DNA of 64,000 bases from Ctenosaura bakeri (GCA_948474755.1 CAOLHI010000024.1:806001-870000); one strand, 5' to 3'; positions 44,382 through 57,540 are shown, counted from the first letter of the stretch. Notes: generated from the letters alone by a model not told the origin. Numbers and translations: made by a program.

Positions 44382-47300
44382 AAGAGTCAAGGAGAGGAAG
44401 GAGAGAACTTGCTTTGGTTGGTGCTTTTTGGGTGCTGCCCCTCTGGATAATTCATCAGGGGCAGTGGAATTTGCTGTTTGTAGGAGCTAAACTGTACCTT
44501 CATATATGTTCATTTTTTATACTTGTAAACAAAATATTACAAGAATTCCCTGTGCCACCACACCTTTCTTACTTCCAAAGGAAAACACATCCCAGTTAAG
44601 TGAAAACTCTCACTGTTCAACATAGTGTAACAATATCTTCCTTTTCTGCCAAGGTTCTCCGGCAACACATTTCATCCATCATGTATAGGTTTAGACTCAA
44701 AAGTGCACAGTATACAGAGTATACAGAGTTCTACCTCATTCCCACTCAAAAAACAAACAAACCCTTATATTAGATTGAATCAGAAGAGCATGTTTAACCT
44801 TTGTCTTTCAATGCTCTTGTAGCTCATTCCCTAGCCCTCCCCAGTTGTGACTCACAGAGAAAAGATAAAAGATCTCTGAACTACATTCTGTAGTTCTCCA
44901 ACTCTCTCCCTTGCATGCTAGAAGCTATAGGGACCTGTGCACTCACCCAAGGATGTTAATGCTAGCACACCAAGAAGGCAGGGGACCTTTTTTCTCTCAT
45001 ACCATAGTCAAAGCACTGATAATTGAGCTGGGCATGCCTCAGAAGGCATACAGCCATAATGAGGTTACACAGATAAAGTATGCCTCTCTACCTGTCTGCA
45101 TGGGGATTGTTTAAAGTTAGAAGTAATCCAAGGCGAAGGAAAATCACATCACTTTAGCAGAGAGCAAGGAGCATGTTTCCATTTGTACAAATAAATATTT
45201 CAAATATTTTGATTCTGAATAGCATACAGTATCCTGCTGTTCATAATGTTCAGAATCTCAGTGTTTTAAGTATCTTGACAAAGGGAAATATGTCTATTGC
45301 TTCCAGATAAAAGGGTACAGAAGTTCCTACTGTGCTTTGGCTTACATACTATTCTAAACAACATCAGTGCAGTCAGGTGAAGAGAACATATTTATTCAGA
45401 TGATGGACTGCATTAGAGTTGGGTATCTGCTCTATAGAACACCTAGGGTAATGGTTAGTCCACTTCTGAAAATAAGATGTTTTCTTGGAACAACCTCAAC
45501 TGAGATGACAAAAGTGGATTTTAATGTTTTTAATTAGTTGCATTACATTAGGATGGTTTCACGCATTTTTCTGTGCAGCCTTAATCTTCTGCCACATTTT
45601 CATTTAAATTATCTGCATGTGAATGTGCATTTTACTTTGACTAGTTTCAAAATCTGAATATAAAAATATAATGTCTGAAACACTCTTACTTTTTGGCTTC
45701 CTAATGGGTACTCAGTACTCCAGACTTTTCCAATGAAAATGTGGGCCTGAACTTGATTTAAGCGTCCTTCTGCAAGCTAGTCTGGTGCTAGGATACCTCA
45801 AGTTTTATTGCTTCCTTAAAATAATAGTATCAGTTTTCATTTCCCTACCAACAGACTGTGGTACTTCCTGTGGTAGAATAGGATTTCTTCCTAGTTTTCC
45901 TGATTTGCAAAGCCTTTCCCTTGCTGTCTTAGTGAATGCAGCAAGACGAAGGGGCTGGAACTAGAAAAATGGGTAGCAGTGGGAAAAACTTGCTTCCTCC
46001 TCCCAGACTGTGATGCCCCAAGCTGAGAAGAGACTGCATTCTCTCCTTGAGGGTTTCCAATGTAGCTCAAGGCCTCTTGAATCATAAAATCTGCACAGCA
46101 GCTGCCTGTATACTGCCTGTTGGGTGGGCCAGCCTTGCCTTTTTTTTTTTTTAGCCCTAATTGCAGAGTTTGATGGAGACATCTATTATTTAAATCTTGG
46201 AGCTCCTTCAGTTTTATTTTTACATTTTGGCATGTAGTGCTGTTTCCTATGCTTATTAAATCCACTTTGATAATTGCATGCAAAAGAGCAATTAGAACAA
46301 GCTAATTTAATCGTGAAGAATTCATAATTTTAACCGCTAACTATCCAGAGATGATGGGGAATGATGACATTTGCCTTTTACCCCACTGAAAACACTTGGA
46401 AACTGGAACCGTGGAACACATAAATACATTTAAAGTTAACAGTTGGCATTGAAATACATTTTCCACCTTCCAAAAAAACTTTATTCCTGTTCAGCATTAT
46501 ATAGAACATGCAGTTAAAAGCACAAAAAATGAGAATGTTTCCTACCTTACAAGCAAAGGATTAGGTTAGAGAGGGAAAATGAAAGAACTCTCTCTTTTCC
46601 TTCAGCCTCTGTATCCTCACATTAGAATTTAGAATTCATAGTTGAACTCTACCATTGACTCAAGGGCAAGTCACTGGTTTTCAAGTTTTTTCTTCTCCTA
46701 AGCACCACCAGTACTGATGCCATGCTCCATAGAGTAGATGTGAAGGTGAAAATAATAAGCAAGGTAAATAAAAGGTAATAATTTATCAGTGGTACTGCTA
46801 TACCAGACATAAGTACTATTGGAACTGGTTTTATGCAAAATTCATAGAACACAGGAATGAATGAAAGAACAGGGATGAAGTCATGGAGTGGACCAAAGAA
46901 CCTCAGGGCTGTTGAGTTACCAAACAGTACTGAGACACTACTAATACCTTTCTTCAGACTAATCCTACAATTCTTATCTTTGGGATATGGAGTCCAGAAG
47001 GATCATGAAATCCAGAAAACAAGTCAGCTGTTCTTAAAAGCTCAATGTAGTTTTGAGAAAACAGCTGATCAATGGCGCCACTACCTTAGATATCTGTATT
47101 ATACTGTTATATTTCTTTAAAAATGTCTAGATAGAGTTGCTGTTCAAAGTCACACACTCAGCAACACAAACAAACCAATTAAAACTAACCAGACAGCCCC
47201 CCCTTTTTTTTTTGAGAGGCCATAGAAACAGAATTTCAGTCAAGGCTTGACTAAAAAGAAAACTTTAATAGTGTTTCTGAAAAGAGACAAGGAGTTGTCT

Positions 47301-47390
47301 GCCCTTGCTTTTACCGAAAGAAGGTTCAATAGCTTAGGACAAGAAAGCAAAATGGGAGTTGTGTTATACAGAGTAACACCAAAGATAACC
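44382..47390. other. Intergenic, no gene recognised
   Basis: Long AT-rich stretch. The minus-strand open frame 45891-46283 crosses a T-run (46139-46152) and has no recognisable domain. No RNA gene is seen. Confidence 0.6.
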
Positions 47391-47392
47391 AT

Positions 47393-47590
47393 CTAGCCAA
47401 ACATGATCAACCCTGACTGGTAGGCATTCTCCAAGGTTTTAGGTAGGATTCGTTCATCAACCTACCTGGAGGTTGCTGGTATTGCCCACTGGTCTCCCAT
47501 CTAAGTATGTCCAGGCCCAATCCTGGTTAGCCACTGAAATCAGACAAGATTGACTGTATTCAGGCTGGTATAGTGGCATACGGTAGACAC
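47393..47590 (-). mobile_element. 5S rRNA-derived SINE
   Basis: The minus strand from 47588 reads CTACCGTATGCCACTATACC, then GATTGGGCCTGGACATACTT and TTAGATGGGAGACC (47491-47504), following 5S rRNA order through its internal promoter (A box about GGCTAACCAGG; box C GATGGGAGACC). The tail ending near 47400 is not rRNA. This fits a 5S-headed SINE such as 5S-Sauria; AmnSINE-type is the alternative. It is not a working 5S gene, given many substitutions. Confidence 0.8.
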
Positions 47591-47659
47591 TGTACAAGCT
47601 CTGCTTGAAGCTATTGCTGTTTCAACCTGTTACAAACATGGTTCAGAGAACAAAGCAGA

Positions 47660-47795
47660 GGTGGAAATCATGTGGCCCTTCAGATGTTGTTGGGGTGCAC
47701 TCCCAGCAGTCCTCAGCCTTGGCTATGCTGGTCAGGTCTGATGGGAGTTGCAGTCCAGCAGCATCTGGAGGATCACATGATTCTATCCCCCTCAC
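47660..47795. mobile_element. hAT MITE
   Basis: The arms ATCATGTGGCCCTTCAGATG and, reversed, ATCATGTGATCCTCCAGATG flank GATGGGAGTTGCAGTCCAGC. A related partial copy follows at about 47915-48020. Confidence 0.8.
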
Positions 47796-48020
47796 TAAAG
47801 TCTGCTAACTAGACTCCATCAGTTGATCAGGTCCTTAAATTATGACACAGTTCTTGAGCTCTGATTATCTCCAGCTATGAGAGGCTTTAAGGCGGGTATA
47901 GAAAATATGTGGGTGTTGTTAGCATCCAGTTGCCATGATCCCTCACCAAGGGCTATGTTTTCTAGGGATGATGGGAGCTGCAGTCCAACAACATCCAGCA
48001 AGTGAAACATTCCTAGCCAT

Positions 48021-50215
48021 GCTTTAAGGTTATCCTTGTGACAAGTTCTGACATTGACTTGCTGAGCTAAAAGCCCTCTTCAAGTATTAACTGCATAAAG
48101 CAAACTCCACACACTGGCACAGCATCAGACTGGCCCCTGGCCCGGCCTCTGAGATATCTGCATTTTAATATGGACATCTGAACTGAGGGGAAGCCTGCAT
48201 GTGACTGGGTACCTAGGCTTCCATATCGTTCCATATAACTGGAAACATGGAGTCTACAGATGTTACTGACAGGCATTTTGGAACAACTGGAACTGGTGAA
48301 ACATCATTGGATAATGAAGCACATTCATAGTGGTCTCACTTCTTGTAACTCTGCTGTTGTGATCCTATATATGGCAGTTTCATTCAGATGTTCTGTCAGT
48401 CCATTTAAAATTGCTCCCAGAGCACCAATTACTATTACCACAACTGTTTTAAGTTCAGCTTTTTCCCCCTCAGTATTGGGATTTAAATGGATAATCATAC
48501 ACCCCGCAGGCCTCTGAAGTACTGCTTCTCTATGTTTTTATATCTTTCAGTGTTGGAGAGGTTTCAGAGGCTGCCCAAAGGAACCCCACAGGTCACATAC
48601 AACCTATTAACCATATAGTTCTCACCATGGCCTAGTGGGACAGCATGGAATTTTACTCACAAACATTCTGAGTGCTCAAGGAATAATGCTGCCAGGATTC
48701 CAGCAGTGTACTTCAATTTTGGTGAAGAAAGTTGGAATTGTGGTTCAGAAAAGTAATGTTTACAGATTCTGGAATTAAGGCAAGTAACAATCTCTTGTAC
48801 AATGGGTGCTGTCCAACCACATTTTCTCTGATCTGCTGGCACCTGCCAGAAGTAGGATCAACTAATATTACATTTCCATCATCACCATCACCATCACAAT
48901 CACCATCACCGTCATCTCCCAAACTAATGTCTATATTCAGCATTATTTGGAATGACGCTTAGGGAATACAGATAAATTCCAGATAAATCTGTGTCATTTC
49001 CAGAGAGGAAAGGGCCATTTTAGGCTGAAGAGGGCTATTTTCTCACAGGAAATGACTCAGAAGGTGTGTTCCAAGTAACCTCTCGTTGTTATTTAAAAAA
49101 AAAAGGCTTCTTCAAGCCCTGAAAGTCTCAGAGAGGTCCAAAAGAATAATGAAAATGCCTACCAGCTCCCATAAAAGCTGTTTGGGGAGCAAAAAAAAGA
49201 AAAAAAAGACTTTTTATGACAGGTATACAGTGGTGGTGTGGCTTCCAATGCAGCCCCCCAAGGCTCATCAGGTGCCTACCTCTGTTCTACATAGTTGATG
49301 TTATTCAGCCAAAAGCTTATGTGGCAAAGACCAATCCCTCTGCTACTTGTTCAGATAGGTATATGTAATACACACAGGGTTAAAGCTTACAGGCACAGTA
49401 GGAATAAATGTGTGAAATTTATAGATATAGATTGAAGTACATTAACTCATGTTTCTAATTCTCTTTGAATAATGCTGAAAGTCTCCTGTATGATTAAGGC
49501 TGCTGAAATTCCATTGACTTCAATGAGCTTTAAGCCACCTCCCTGGGCACATGATTACAGTCTAATAGATCTCATTTTCTCATGTTGAGAACACCAAGAA
49601 TTTCTGTTCTCTGTCAATGAAATAGTTGATGATGTAGCCTGAGCTTTCATTCTGGAGAAGATGAATCTTTTTACTGCGCATTACTGGTCATCTGAAACTA
49701 TGAACAGATTTATTTCTAAGCTTTCTGTGATGGATATTTGAAGAGACTCTTCTACCTAAGGCTGTATAATATGTGTTCCTCACACATACAGTACATAAAA
49801 TAGATTGGAGCACGGAATCTATTCGGTGTGCAGAGATAAGCCACGGAGCAATTGCTTCAATATTTCTTGCTGATCATTCTACCAATGAGGTAAACCTTAG
49901 ATAGCTCAAGATAGCTTGAGGAACTAATACTTTAAACATTCTTGCTTTGAGATAAAGAAGGGAAGGATCAACATATCAAGATATCTTTGTTTAGGGACAA
50001 TGCAAATATCATTCTGGTGCACATGTTTAACTTGACAATTGATTAATAGCAGAGTCACTGCAAATTTGAACAGCAAAAGCACAGCATGTAAAAGTAGTCA
50101 GTACTTAACTAAAAAACCAAGTGAAAGAGGATGTCAAGATAAAGAAGGCTCCTTTTTTCTTATGTGGTGGAGTGGTGACAGGAGGTGAAAAGTTACTGGT
50201 CTAAGATTTATATGT
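48021..50215. other. Intergenic; one repeat-poor block
   Basis: A (CAT/CAC)n tract lies at 48876-48917. The part 49440-49920 contains no repeat I recognise and may be conserved non-coding DNA. No exon is seen. Confidence 0.5.
48876..48917. repeat. (CATCAC)n-type microsatellite
   Basis: Tandem CAT/CAC triplets with a few substitutions. Confidence 0.9.
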
Positions 50216-50219
50216 TAAG

Positions 50220-50765
50220 CAAACAAAAAAAGTTAAGGCAGATTTTGTAATGTTAACAGAAATGTTTCTGTAGGCATTATGGATAAAGAATTGGAGAATA
50301 AATATGGATTATTTATTTCATACATGACAACAACAGGAAGAATATTGTTTGCTCAGACTTGGAGATGGACTGAAGCACCAGCAATGGAAGAATGGAAGGT
50401 TTACTAAGAGTTAGCCCAGACTGGCAAATTAAAATTGGTTCTAAAGGGTAAGCCAACTGAAATATTGGAAACCATTTATCGACTTTTTGAGCAGTGAGAA
50501 ATCTAACAATGTGATGCTTCTACTGATTATTAGTAATCAGTAGAATAATTTAGTTTAGTATGTAATTGTAGAATTTTTTTTTCCTTTTCATTACAGTTAG
50601 GATTGGGAGTGTCAGAGCCCTACCATGTTTTAGATATGTCTTTTTCCCCTTCTCTTTCTTTTCTCTTCTTTTCTTCTTTCTGTCTTTTTTTAAATGTATA
50701 TTGCTTTGTGAATTAGATTGTTAGTGTTAAAAATCAATCAATATTTCTTTTTTCTTTTTTTAAAA
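50220..50765 (+). mobile_element. L1 LINE 3' end
   Basis: A frame near 50335-50410 reads RILFAQTWRWTEAPAMEEWK, the C-terminal L1 ORF2 pattern, followed by a stop and an AT-rich tail ending in T/A runs near 50745-50765. A perfect hairpin (12-bp arms, 50518-50529 and 50534-50545) sits in the tail. Confidence 0.8.
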
Positions 50766-51480
50766 AGAGCCAAGTGAAAGAGTTGATCATTGTGCAGCCA
50801 AAGACCTGTTACCTTAGCAATGTTTTCCAGTCTCTGTCCTGGGCTAGTTAACTTCACCCTTTTATCTTTTTGCTGGAGATTGTCAGGTTGCAATTGTTTC
50901 TGTACCTTCTCCAACAGCAGATATAACACAGGTGATATTCTGAAAGACACACACACACACACTCGCACTGATGTGTCCTACTTTTCAGAGGGCTGTACTT
51001 TGTTTCAAGGGTTATCAGGAAGCAGTCCTCTCTTTTAATGACAATCTTTATTTGAAGTGCTGTACAATTCAAATCTGATATGAAGATGATTTTTTTAAAT
51101 TGCAGACTAGGAGAACAGGGTCTTGATATTTCTCATGAACAGCCAGCACCTGGACAAATAACTATGTAGGCAGGAACACAAATCACATGGTCACACTGTT
51201 CTCCTTTACAGTGAATTTCTGTTGAAATTATACTAATTATTTTCACATAGTGGTTAAAATATTACACTATAACTTGGGATATGTCCCCAGTGATTGAGGG
51301 AATTTACTTGGTGACTTGGAGGCACTCTTTCTCTCTCTTTCTCAATATGACCTACTTCATAAAATTTTAAAAATGTTTATTTTAAGATAAAGTTGGAAGG
51401 AAAAGAGCTCTGTACACTGCCCAGAGGTCATTGCCAGTAATTGTTACCTCATGGGTAAACCCTGTCCCAGGGTCTACAAT
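50766..51480. other. Intergenic, (AC)n tract only
   Basis: An ACACACACACAC tract is at 50945-50961. Nothing else is recognised. Confidence 0.6.
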
Positions 51481-52345
51481 TTTGATATTAAAATATGATT
51501 CAATGTGCGTGAGAGGTCACCTGGATAAGCATATAGGCAACAATGGTCGAACAATCAAAAACCAGGTCAGGCCAGTACAATCCCCCATCACATAGCCCCA
51601 GGAGACCTCAAGCTATCAAAGCCCACAGTAAGCAAAAGGTCCTTCACCACTGAGGAGCCAATTTGAGGGGATTAGCGTGCTTTCCCCAAGTTGAACACTG
51701 ATAGCAATAAAATCCTATCAGGCAAGGACCATCAGCATAAATTCACACCACAACCCAAAGTAACTGAAGATCCTGGAACTTTGGCAACACCTTGTAATCC
51801 CATCATGCAAAAAGGAGTTGCCATTGTGGAGCTTCTTTTTCATTGCAACACCCATTGTTCTCCCCAGGAAAGGATTAGCCCTCCAGGTACTTTTCCCCCT
51901 ACAAATAGTCCCAGTTTTTGAGTGTTTCTTTGGATCGCTCCCATTCATACCAGCAGACTGTTTCTCCATCCGTCAAGTAATCCCCTCACCCCTCTCCATG
52001 CTGAGCTCCACTTCTTTGCTGTTTTTCCCGGACCAAGGACTTCAGGAAAAGGTGCAGTATTACCCCAGCTACAATCTCTTCAATATTTCCCCTATCCAGT
52101 TTCCTCTCTTTTGCTTCTTAATAGGTCTTGAGTGAGTGTGTGAGTGATTGCGACGGTGAGTGAGACTTTCATTCAATAAAATCATTTATTAGACATCTTT
52201 GTTTGGTTTTTGGCTTGGCCTGGCCCCATAAAAACTGAGTAAAAAGACCCCACTAGGTTACCCTGCCTCTCACATTGCTATTGCATGTGCTCTGTTGAGT
52301 TCCCATTCCCTACTGCGTGGAGCACATTAAGGCGTCCCCCACAGG
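51480..52345 (+). mobile_element. Possible solo LTR
   Basis: The block is compositionally distinct (C-rich, few TAAT words) and contains a plus-strand AATAAA (52177-52182) followed by TTTATTAGACATCTTTGTTT, like a retroviral-type poly(A) region. Clear TG…CA termini and a target duplication were not found, so this is tentative. Confidence 0.35.
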
Positions 52346-52599
52346 CCCCCAGAAATCAGGGTAACATTATAACTAATAAACAAATAGATGCATCCATATA
52401 TTCAAATTAGCACATGCAAATACTATATAAACCTGTACCCTCTGTTTTCTTTTGTGGTGGTATGTAAATGGTCACTCTGTTTATTCCTCATTACTGATAT
52501 ATTATTCTAATCAGCACAAAACCCCTCCTAGAAATACGGTAGTAGTCTCACAGAGCCAGTGCTATAAAGGCTGCATAATTCTGTAATAGTGTCTCTACA

Positions 52600-52800
52600 A
52601 TAGGTGGATATAGCAATTTCTTACCACTTTAATTGCTATGCTTGTATCCTATGGAATCTTGGATTTGTAGTCTGATGAGATGCACAGAATTCTCTGCTGG
52701 AGAGCTTTGTTCCCTTGAAATACATCCCTAGGACTCTCTAGCACAGAATCCTAAGTTTCTCACCAAACTACAAATCTCAGAACTTAGTAGGATGGCTTTG
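52600..52800. mobile_element. Palindromic MITE, worn copy E
   Basis: TCCTATGGAATCTTGGATTTGTAGT on the left and CTACAAATCTCAGAACTTAG on the right correspond to the inner arms of copies B and D. The outer termini are lost. Confidence 0.6.
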
Positions 52801-55608
52801 AGACACTTAAAAGTACTGAAAAACTGCTTTACATGTGTAATATATATACACATTCTAAATTGTTGTTTCTCTTATTCTGTTATAAGTGAGAATGAGAAGA
52901 TGCTGCTGAATTTCTCTTCCACCTTCAACTGCAAAAGATGCCCAGTACACCAGTGTTCTCATACTGTCAGCTATGGTACTGTGTGCCATATGGAGCAAGG
53001 AGTTCTAGCACAAGATAATTCAAGTCATACGTTTCATGAAGTGAACACTGTTTTCAGCTTACATCTCTGTTTAATATTCTTTTTAAAGAATCTTGATTTC
53101 AACTTCACTGACTACTAGATTAATTTATCCCTCATTAGAAAGAAGACAATGAGGAAATTACTTTTGGCAGAGTATGAAGAGGGAACAAAAACAGAAGGAG
53201 CTGAATATAGAATGTGCACCCTTGGGGAAGATTATAGTTCATCTTTCATAGTAAGGGACTTGGACAATTTTATAATTCTTCACAGTCACCAGAATTTAAT
53301 GTGATTCAAATGAAGATGCATGCCTTCCTTATTAATATGCTGTTTTTCTCTTTGTGAAAAAAAAGCTCTGCTATATCTAGGCAGAAAGAAATACTCATAT
53401 TGTATACAAACTGGTGTGGGAGAATGCATCTGAAATTCTTTAGTATACAGGATAACGTGCTCTAGCAGAATTTTAAGATGACATGATATATTCTTGTATT
53501 TGTGCACCATTCCACTTTTGCTATCTTGCTATCTGTAGCTTCACTTCAGTTGTGTTACTGTAAAAACAACTGAGGATGGAGATTACCTTTTTCATATTGA
53601 GATTGCTTTCATCATATGACTGTAAAAACATCTGAGGACTGAGAAAAATCTTTTAATATTATTTATACTATTTATAATATTTTCTTAAGCACTTGTTCAA
53701 AGATCCACTGACTAAAACAGCATGGCGTTTCTCCCAGAGAAATGTTATACTCTGATGCAATACAGATCTAGGATACATGTAATTTCTGAAGGGATCCCCC
53801 TTGAGTCTAATTGGCACTTACTTCTGTGTAAGCAAGTCTAGCTTTGTTGTAATCTAGAATTCTGTACAAATTTATCTGGGCAAAAGTCCTATTGAAGTCA
53901 ATGGGGTTTTCTACTGAAATGACTTGTGTCAGATTATACTGTAAAGAAGTGAGCTAGGAAGTTCCCAGATAAAATCTTGCATTAATTTATCTCTGTCATG
54001 AACCCAGCCTCAGCCTTGCTGCCACCATCTGTAATATGAGTAGAATCAATGGCCTAGCTGGTGGTTGTAGGGAGCTGTAGTTCTGTAGAACAAGCTGACT
54101 ACACTCCTGAATGGCTCCTACCATTTTAAAGTACTATAGAAACGTTTGTTAAAATTGTTCCATCTGTGTTATTAATTTTCCAAAAATGCTTAGAAGCACA
54201 GTACCCTGCCTGTTCTTCAAAAATGGTGCTTGTGAACTTTGGACACCCAGTATTCCAATAACTATGTGACTGGGCAGCTTCATAAAACCTAGAGGCACTG
54301 CAGATATCTAACAGCACAATCCAGAAACTTCATTCAAAGATGTATGCATGCTTAGTCTGCAAACTCCCTTCCCTGCCCACCATCTCATCAGAAAACACAA
54401 TGCTATGTCACCACTGCAGAAATATGATAAGAAACATGTGTTAATGGCAAGCACTAGCAGATGCACCCAGTGCAATTTTAGGGTCAAGAGACCATTATTA
54501 AAAATACATCCCATTTTTGAAAGTGACAGTAAAAGCTTGCCAGCCCATCTGACAAATTGGAGTGCTTCTCTGTCACGAGGCTTTAAGGCATTCTTGCTTC
54601 AATTGTCTTTAAGTGGAAAACCAACATTGCTCAGAACTATTCATTTTGATTACAAACAGTGTCCCATCTCTTCCCTTTCCTACATTAACAATGATCACAC
54701 AATCATATAAATCGTATAAGAGGGACTAGAAGGTGATTTAAGACTTGTATACGAAAATGCTCAGCATTAAGCCAGGGGTCCTGGGCTTGGCTTTAAGCTG
54801 ATTTACCTTCAGTCAAATTCGTTTGTAGACTCTGCTGTAGGTCTCATTGAAGGGCACTCAAAAGTGGGGATTAGCAAGCCTCATAAATGGAGTTTATGGG
54901 CAAGAGCTTCCCCCTACAGGGAGCCTTAGTGTAGATTCTGTTCTGCATAATTAAGTTCCTTTCTGTCAGTGCAGCTTCTGGATAGAGGAGGGCTGTGTTG
55001 GTGACAAAGTGTTAGAACTAGGGCTAATAATAATAATAATAATAATCACAGCCCATCCAAAATGGCTGTGTCAGTGCGTACAGATCAAATTGTGTGCAGT
55101 AATGTTACATTCAACTGATACTGTGAATTAACAGCAGGGTTGTTGTTTTATTTTGTGGAGATCTTGTTCTAGGTGAACACACCAACTACTGATTTCAACT
55201 GCAATCATATTCTAAAATAAAGGGAGAACGAAACAAGGATGCAACATACAGTTGTCACATTCTAACCTTACCTTATATTTCATTCCATTAACAATCCTCC
55301 CTTTACCACTAAAGGTACCAAGGAAGTAGGAAAGCACGAAGGAATAGTAATCAGCCTCGTAGGAAGTCAAGAATCTATTCCGAGTAGCAGTGGTTTAGAA
55401 AAAAGACTTTCTATGATAGAAATTCAATTTTAAAAATAACATGCTTTATAGGATACAAGGGCAAGTACTGATTCATATTATAAATTTTACAATCATATAT
55501 TATAGGTTAATGAGAACATATTACAGGAAGTATAATAATGTTTGAACAATAACCTGTTATCTGAGGAGTGGGAAGTCTACTTGTACATGTTATATTCCCT
55601 AATTAGTT
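52801..55608. other. Intergenic; repeat-poor block at 54400-54970
   Basis: A worn short dispersed repeat (GAAGTCAATGGGGTTTTCTAC) is near 53895. The block 54400-54970 has no repeat I recognise. A (TAA)n tract is at 55025-55047. No exon is supported. Confidence 0.5.
55025..55047. repeat. (TAA)n microsatellite
   Basis: About seven uninterrupted TAA units. Confidence 0.95.
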
Positions 55609-55611
55609 TTT

Positions 55612-56000
55612 GGCCCTTTCTGCACCTCGCTCCAACCCACAATGGTGATGGGATCACAACAAGACCACAGCAATGGTTCTGCATGACTTCATCGCAATCC
55701 CATCGCGATCCTTTGGCCACCTGTCACAGGATTTTTTCTGTCAATGAACCGCGATTGCACAGTTCTGCTGCTGCTCTCCGGCACTTACCTGCTGTGCAGA
55801 GGGTGAGGAAGCACAATGGCTGCACTTCCTCCCCCAGAGCAGCCCGGGAAAGTGCTGGACTGCATTGTGGAAGGGAGGGGTGGAGCCATCACACTTCCTC
55901 CCTTCCAGCAGGCAGCTGCTGTTGTGCTCCTCTCCTGGGAGAGCTGACCCCAGGATCCTCATGCAATGGCTTCGGCAAAAGATAAGATGTGGAAAGGGCC
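55612..56000. mobile_element. GGCC-ended non-autonomous DNA transposon, copy 2
   Basis: The left end is GGCCCTTTCTGCACC and the right end reversed is GGCCCTTTCCACATC. TTT flanks both sides (55609-55611 and 56001-56003). The GC-rich interior shares GGAGCCATCACACTTCC-type sequence with copy 3. Its 147-codon chance frame is not a gene. Confidence 0.85.
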
Positions 56001-56156
56001 TTTCGTTTAGTAGCTTAGTAGGTGTATGTGTATTATTTTAGTTTAGTTTGTTCACTTTAGGTTTGTCCTATCTGTTGTTAAATGTTTTCTTTGTGTTTTC
56101 CTTATATGTAATTTTAGATTAGTTATGTGTTTATTTTTTTAAAAAAGAAAGACTTT

Positions 56157-56235
56157 TCCAGGTGTAACTGGAGATGCCAGAAATGAAAACTGAGATCTTT
56201 TGCAAACATTATAGATCTATAACCATTCAATATGT
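56157..56235 (-). mobile_element. Worn tRNA-headed SINE
   Basis: AGGTGTAACTGGAGATGCCA followed by AACTGAGATCTTTTGCA is the antisense of a tRNA-derived SINE head (GGCATCTCCAG end, then the B-box region). Strongly decayed. Confidence 0.5.
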
Positions 56236-57110
56236 AATTGTTGCAGAGGTTTGAAATGTAACTCCAAGAATCCTCAGCAAGCTTGAGCAGGGGCCATAAG
56301 GTATTCTAGGGGTTGAGGGTAACTTTTCCAAACTCTGGCAGATGGCTTCCCTCCCCCTGGGGCCTGGCTGCTTCTACAAAAACTATTTTCCTCTATAGGT
56401 GGATCTGGAATGCTTGTTCCACTAGACCTGCGTGTGCCTTACAAAGGCATCCTGGTCAAGGAGTTATGAAGATGTTGTGTTGTCTGGACAATTGTTTCTT
56501 CCCTTTATGTGTTCTGCTCTAAAGTAGTTGTACTGGGATCAATATTGGAATATTTTGTGATGAGGAGATATTATAGTTCACAGTGCCACCACAAGCTGTT
56601 GTTGCAGCCATAAAAGTATTATATTCCTGCTTGCAGTGACAGGAATGCCTAGTTCAAGATATGTACAATTACCAGCTGCCATGAACTTTTCATTTCCCTC
56701 ATTCTTGAGATAAGGATGCGTGTCGTTGAGAACTAGGCTTTCTCTCTGTCCTTCAGCAAGAAACTGTTTTCTTTTTTGCTGTTTCTATAGGGAGCTTTCT
56801 CTTTACTGGTTTTTGCTTCATTTGACAGTTTCTGACAGCTTCTAGAAAACAGTACAGCAAATTATAAAATCCATGGCAAACTTGCTGTTTTTTGGCGTTC
56901 TCCTTGAGTGAGGGGTACATTAGTGCCCATGAATTCTGTAGTAACATTAAGTGACAAGATGGGCATCCTTACAACACCGAGAAATGTTTTCAAGCTTTAT
57001 TTTGCTTTTACTGTTTATTTCTTTTGTCCTTCCCTATCATTGCAAACAATAAACTTTGCCAGTTTTTTTTCACACGGTATTTTTATTTCTTCCTGATAAC
57101 CCCCCAAATC
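56236..57110. other. Intergenic, nothing recognised
   Basis: No gene or repeat that I can support. A T-run lies at 57063-57070. Confidence 0.55.
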
Positions 57111-57119
57111 TGTTTTGAT

Positions 57120-57540
57120 AAGTGTAAAGTTTGCGGCAGACCCATTCATTTGTCCAGGCAGGTTTCTTAGAATGCCCTGGCAGCACAGGGGGCAGGCTCC
57201 CTCCTGGCCACGGCCTCTGCCCCACTCACCATGGAGGGGAGCGCTGTGGAAGGGCCGGGGGGCCACAAGGCGGCGCTTTTCCAGGGGAGCGAGCTGCACC
57301 CAGCGCAAAAGACAAAGGTGCTGGGATTCCTCCCCCCAGGCCAGGGTTGACACTCTTGAAACTTGTCCCATACTGCCCCCTCCCAGCGGAAACGAAAGCA
57401 AAGTAGAAGCAGAGCCCCGGGGGGGGGCTTTCAGAGTTTTTTCCCGGGGGAGACGCACGGCTCCTCTTTCCCTCCCTGCCCGCCCCCTCCCATTCCTGGC
57501 TGGCGAGGCGGCCTTTGCTGGGGAGGGAGGCATTGTAAAT
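57120..57540. other. GC- and CpG-rich patch in the gene desert
   Basis: It has a CpG density far above its surroundings (for example AAGGCGGCGCTTTTC and GGCGAGGCGGCC) and runs of C and G. Open frames on both strands (57015-57533 minus, 57115-57549 plus) result from GC composition. It abuts a hAT terminus, so it may be the interior of a hAT-derived element instead of a promoter. Confidence 0.55.

Noticed and set aside
45891..46283. 130-codon minus-strand frame
   Set aside because: It includes a lysine run from a T-tract and has no recognisable domain or splice signals.
47470..47590. A functional 5S rRNA gene
   Set aside because: Too many substitutions, a SINE-like tail and no terminator T-run at the expected place.
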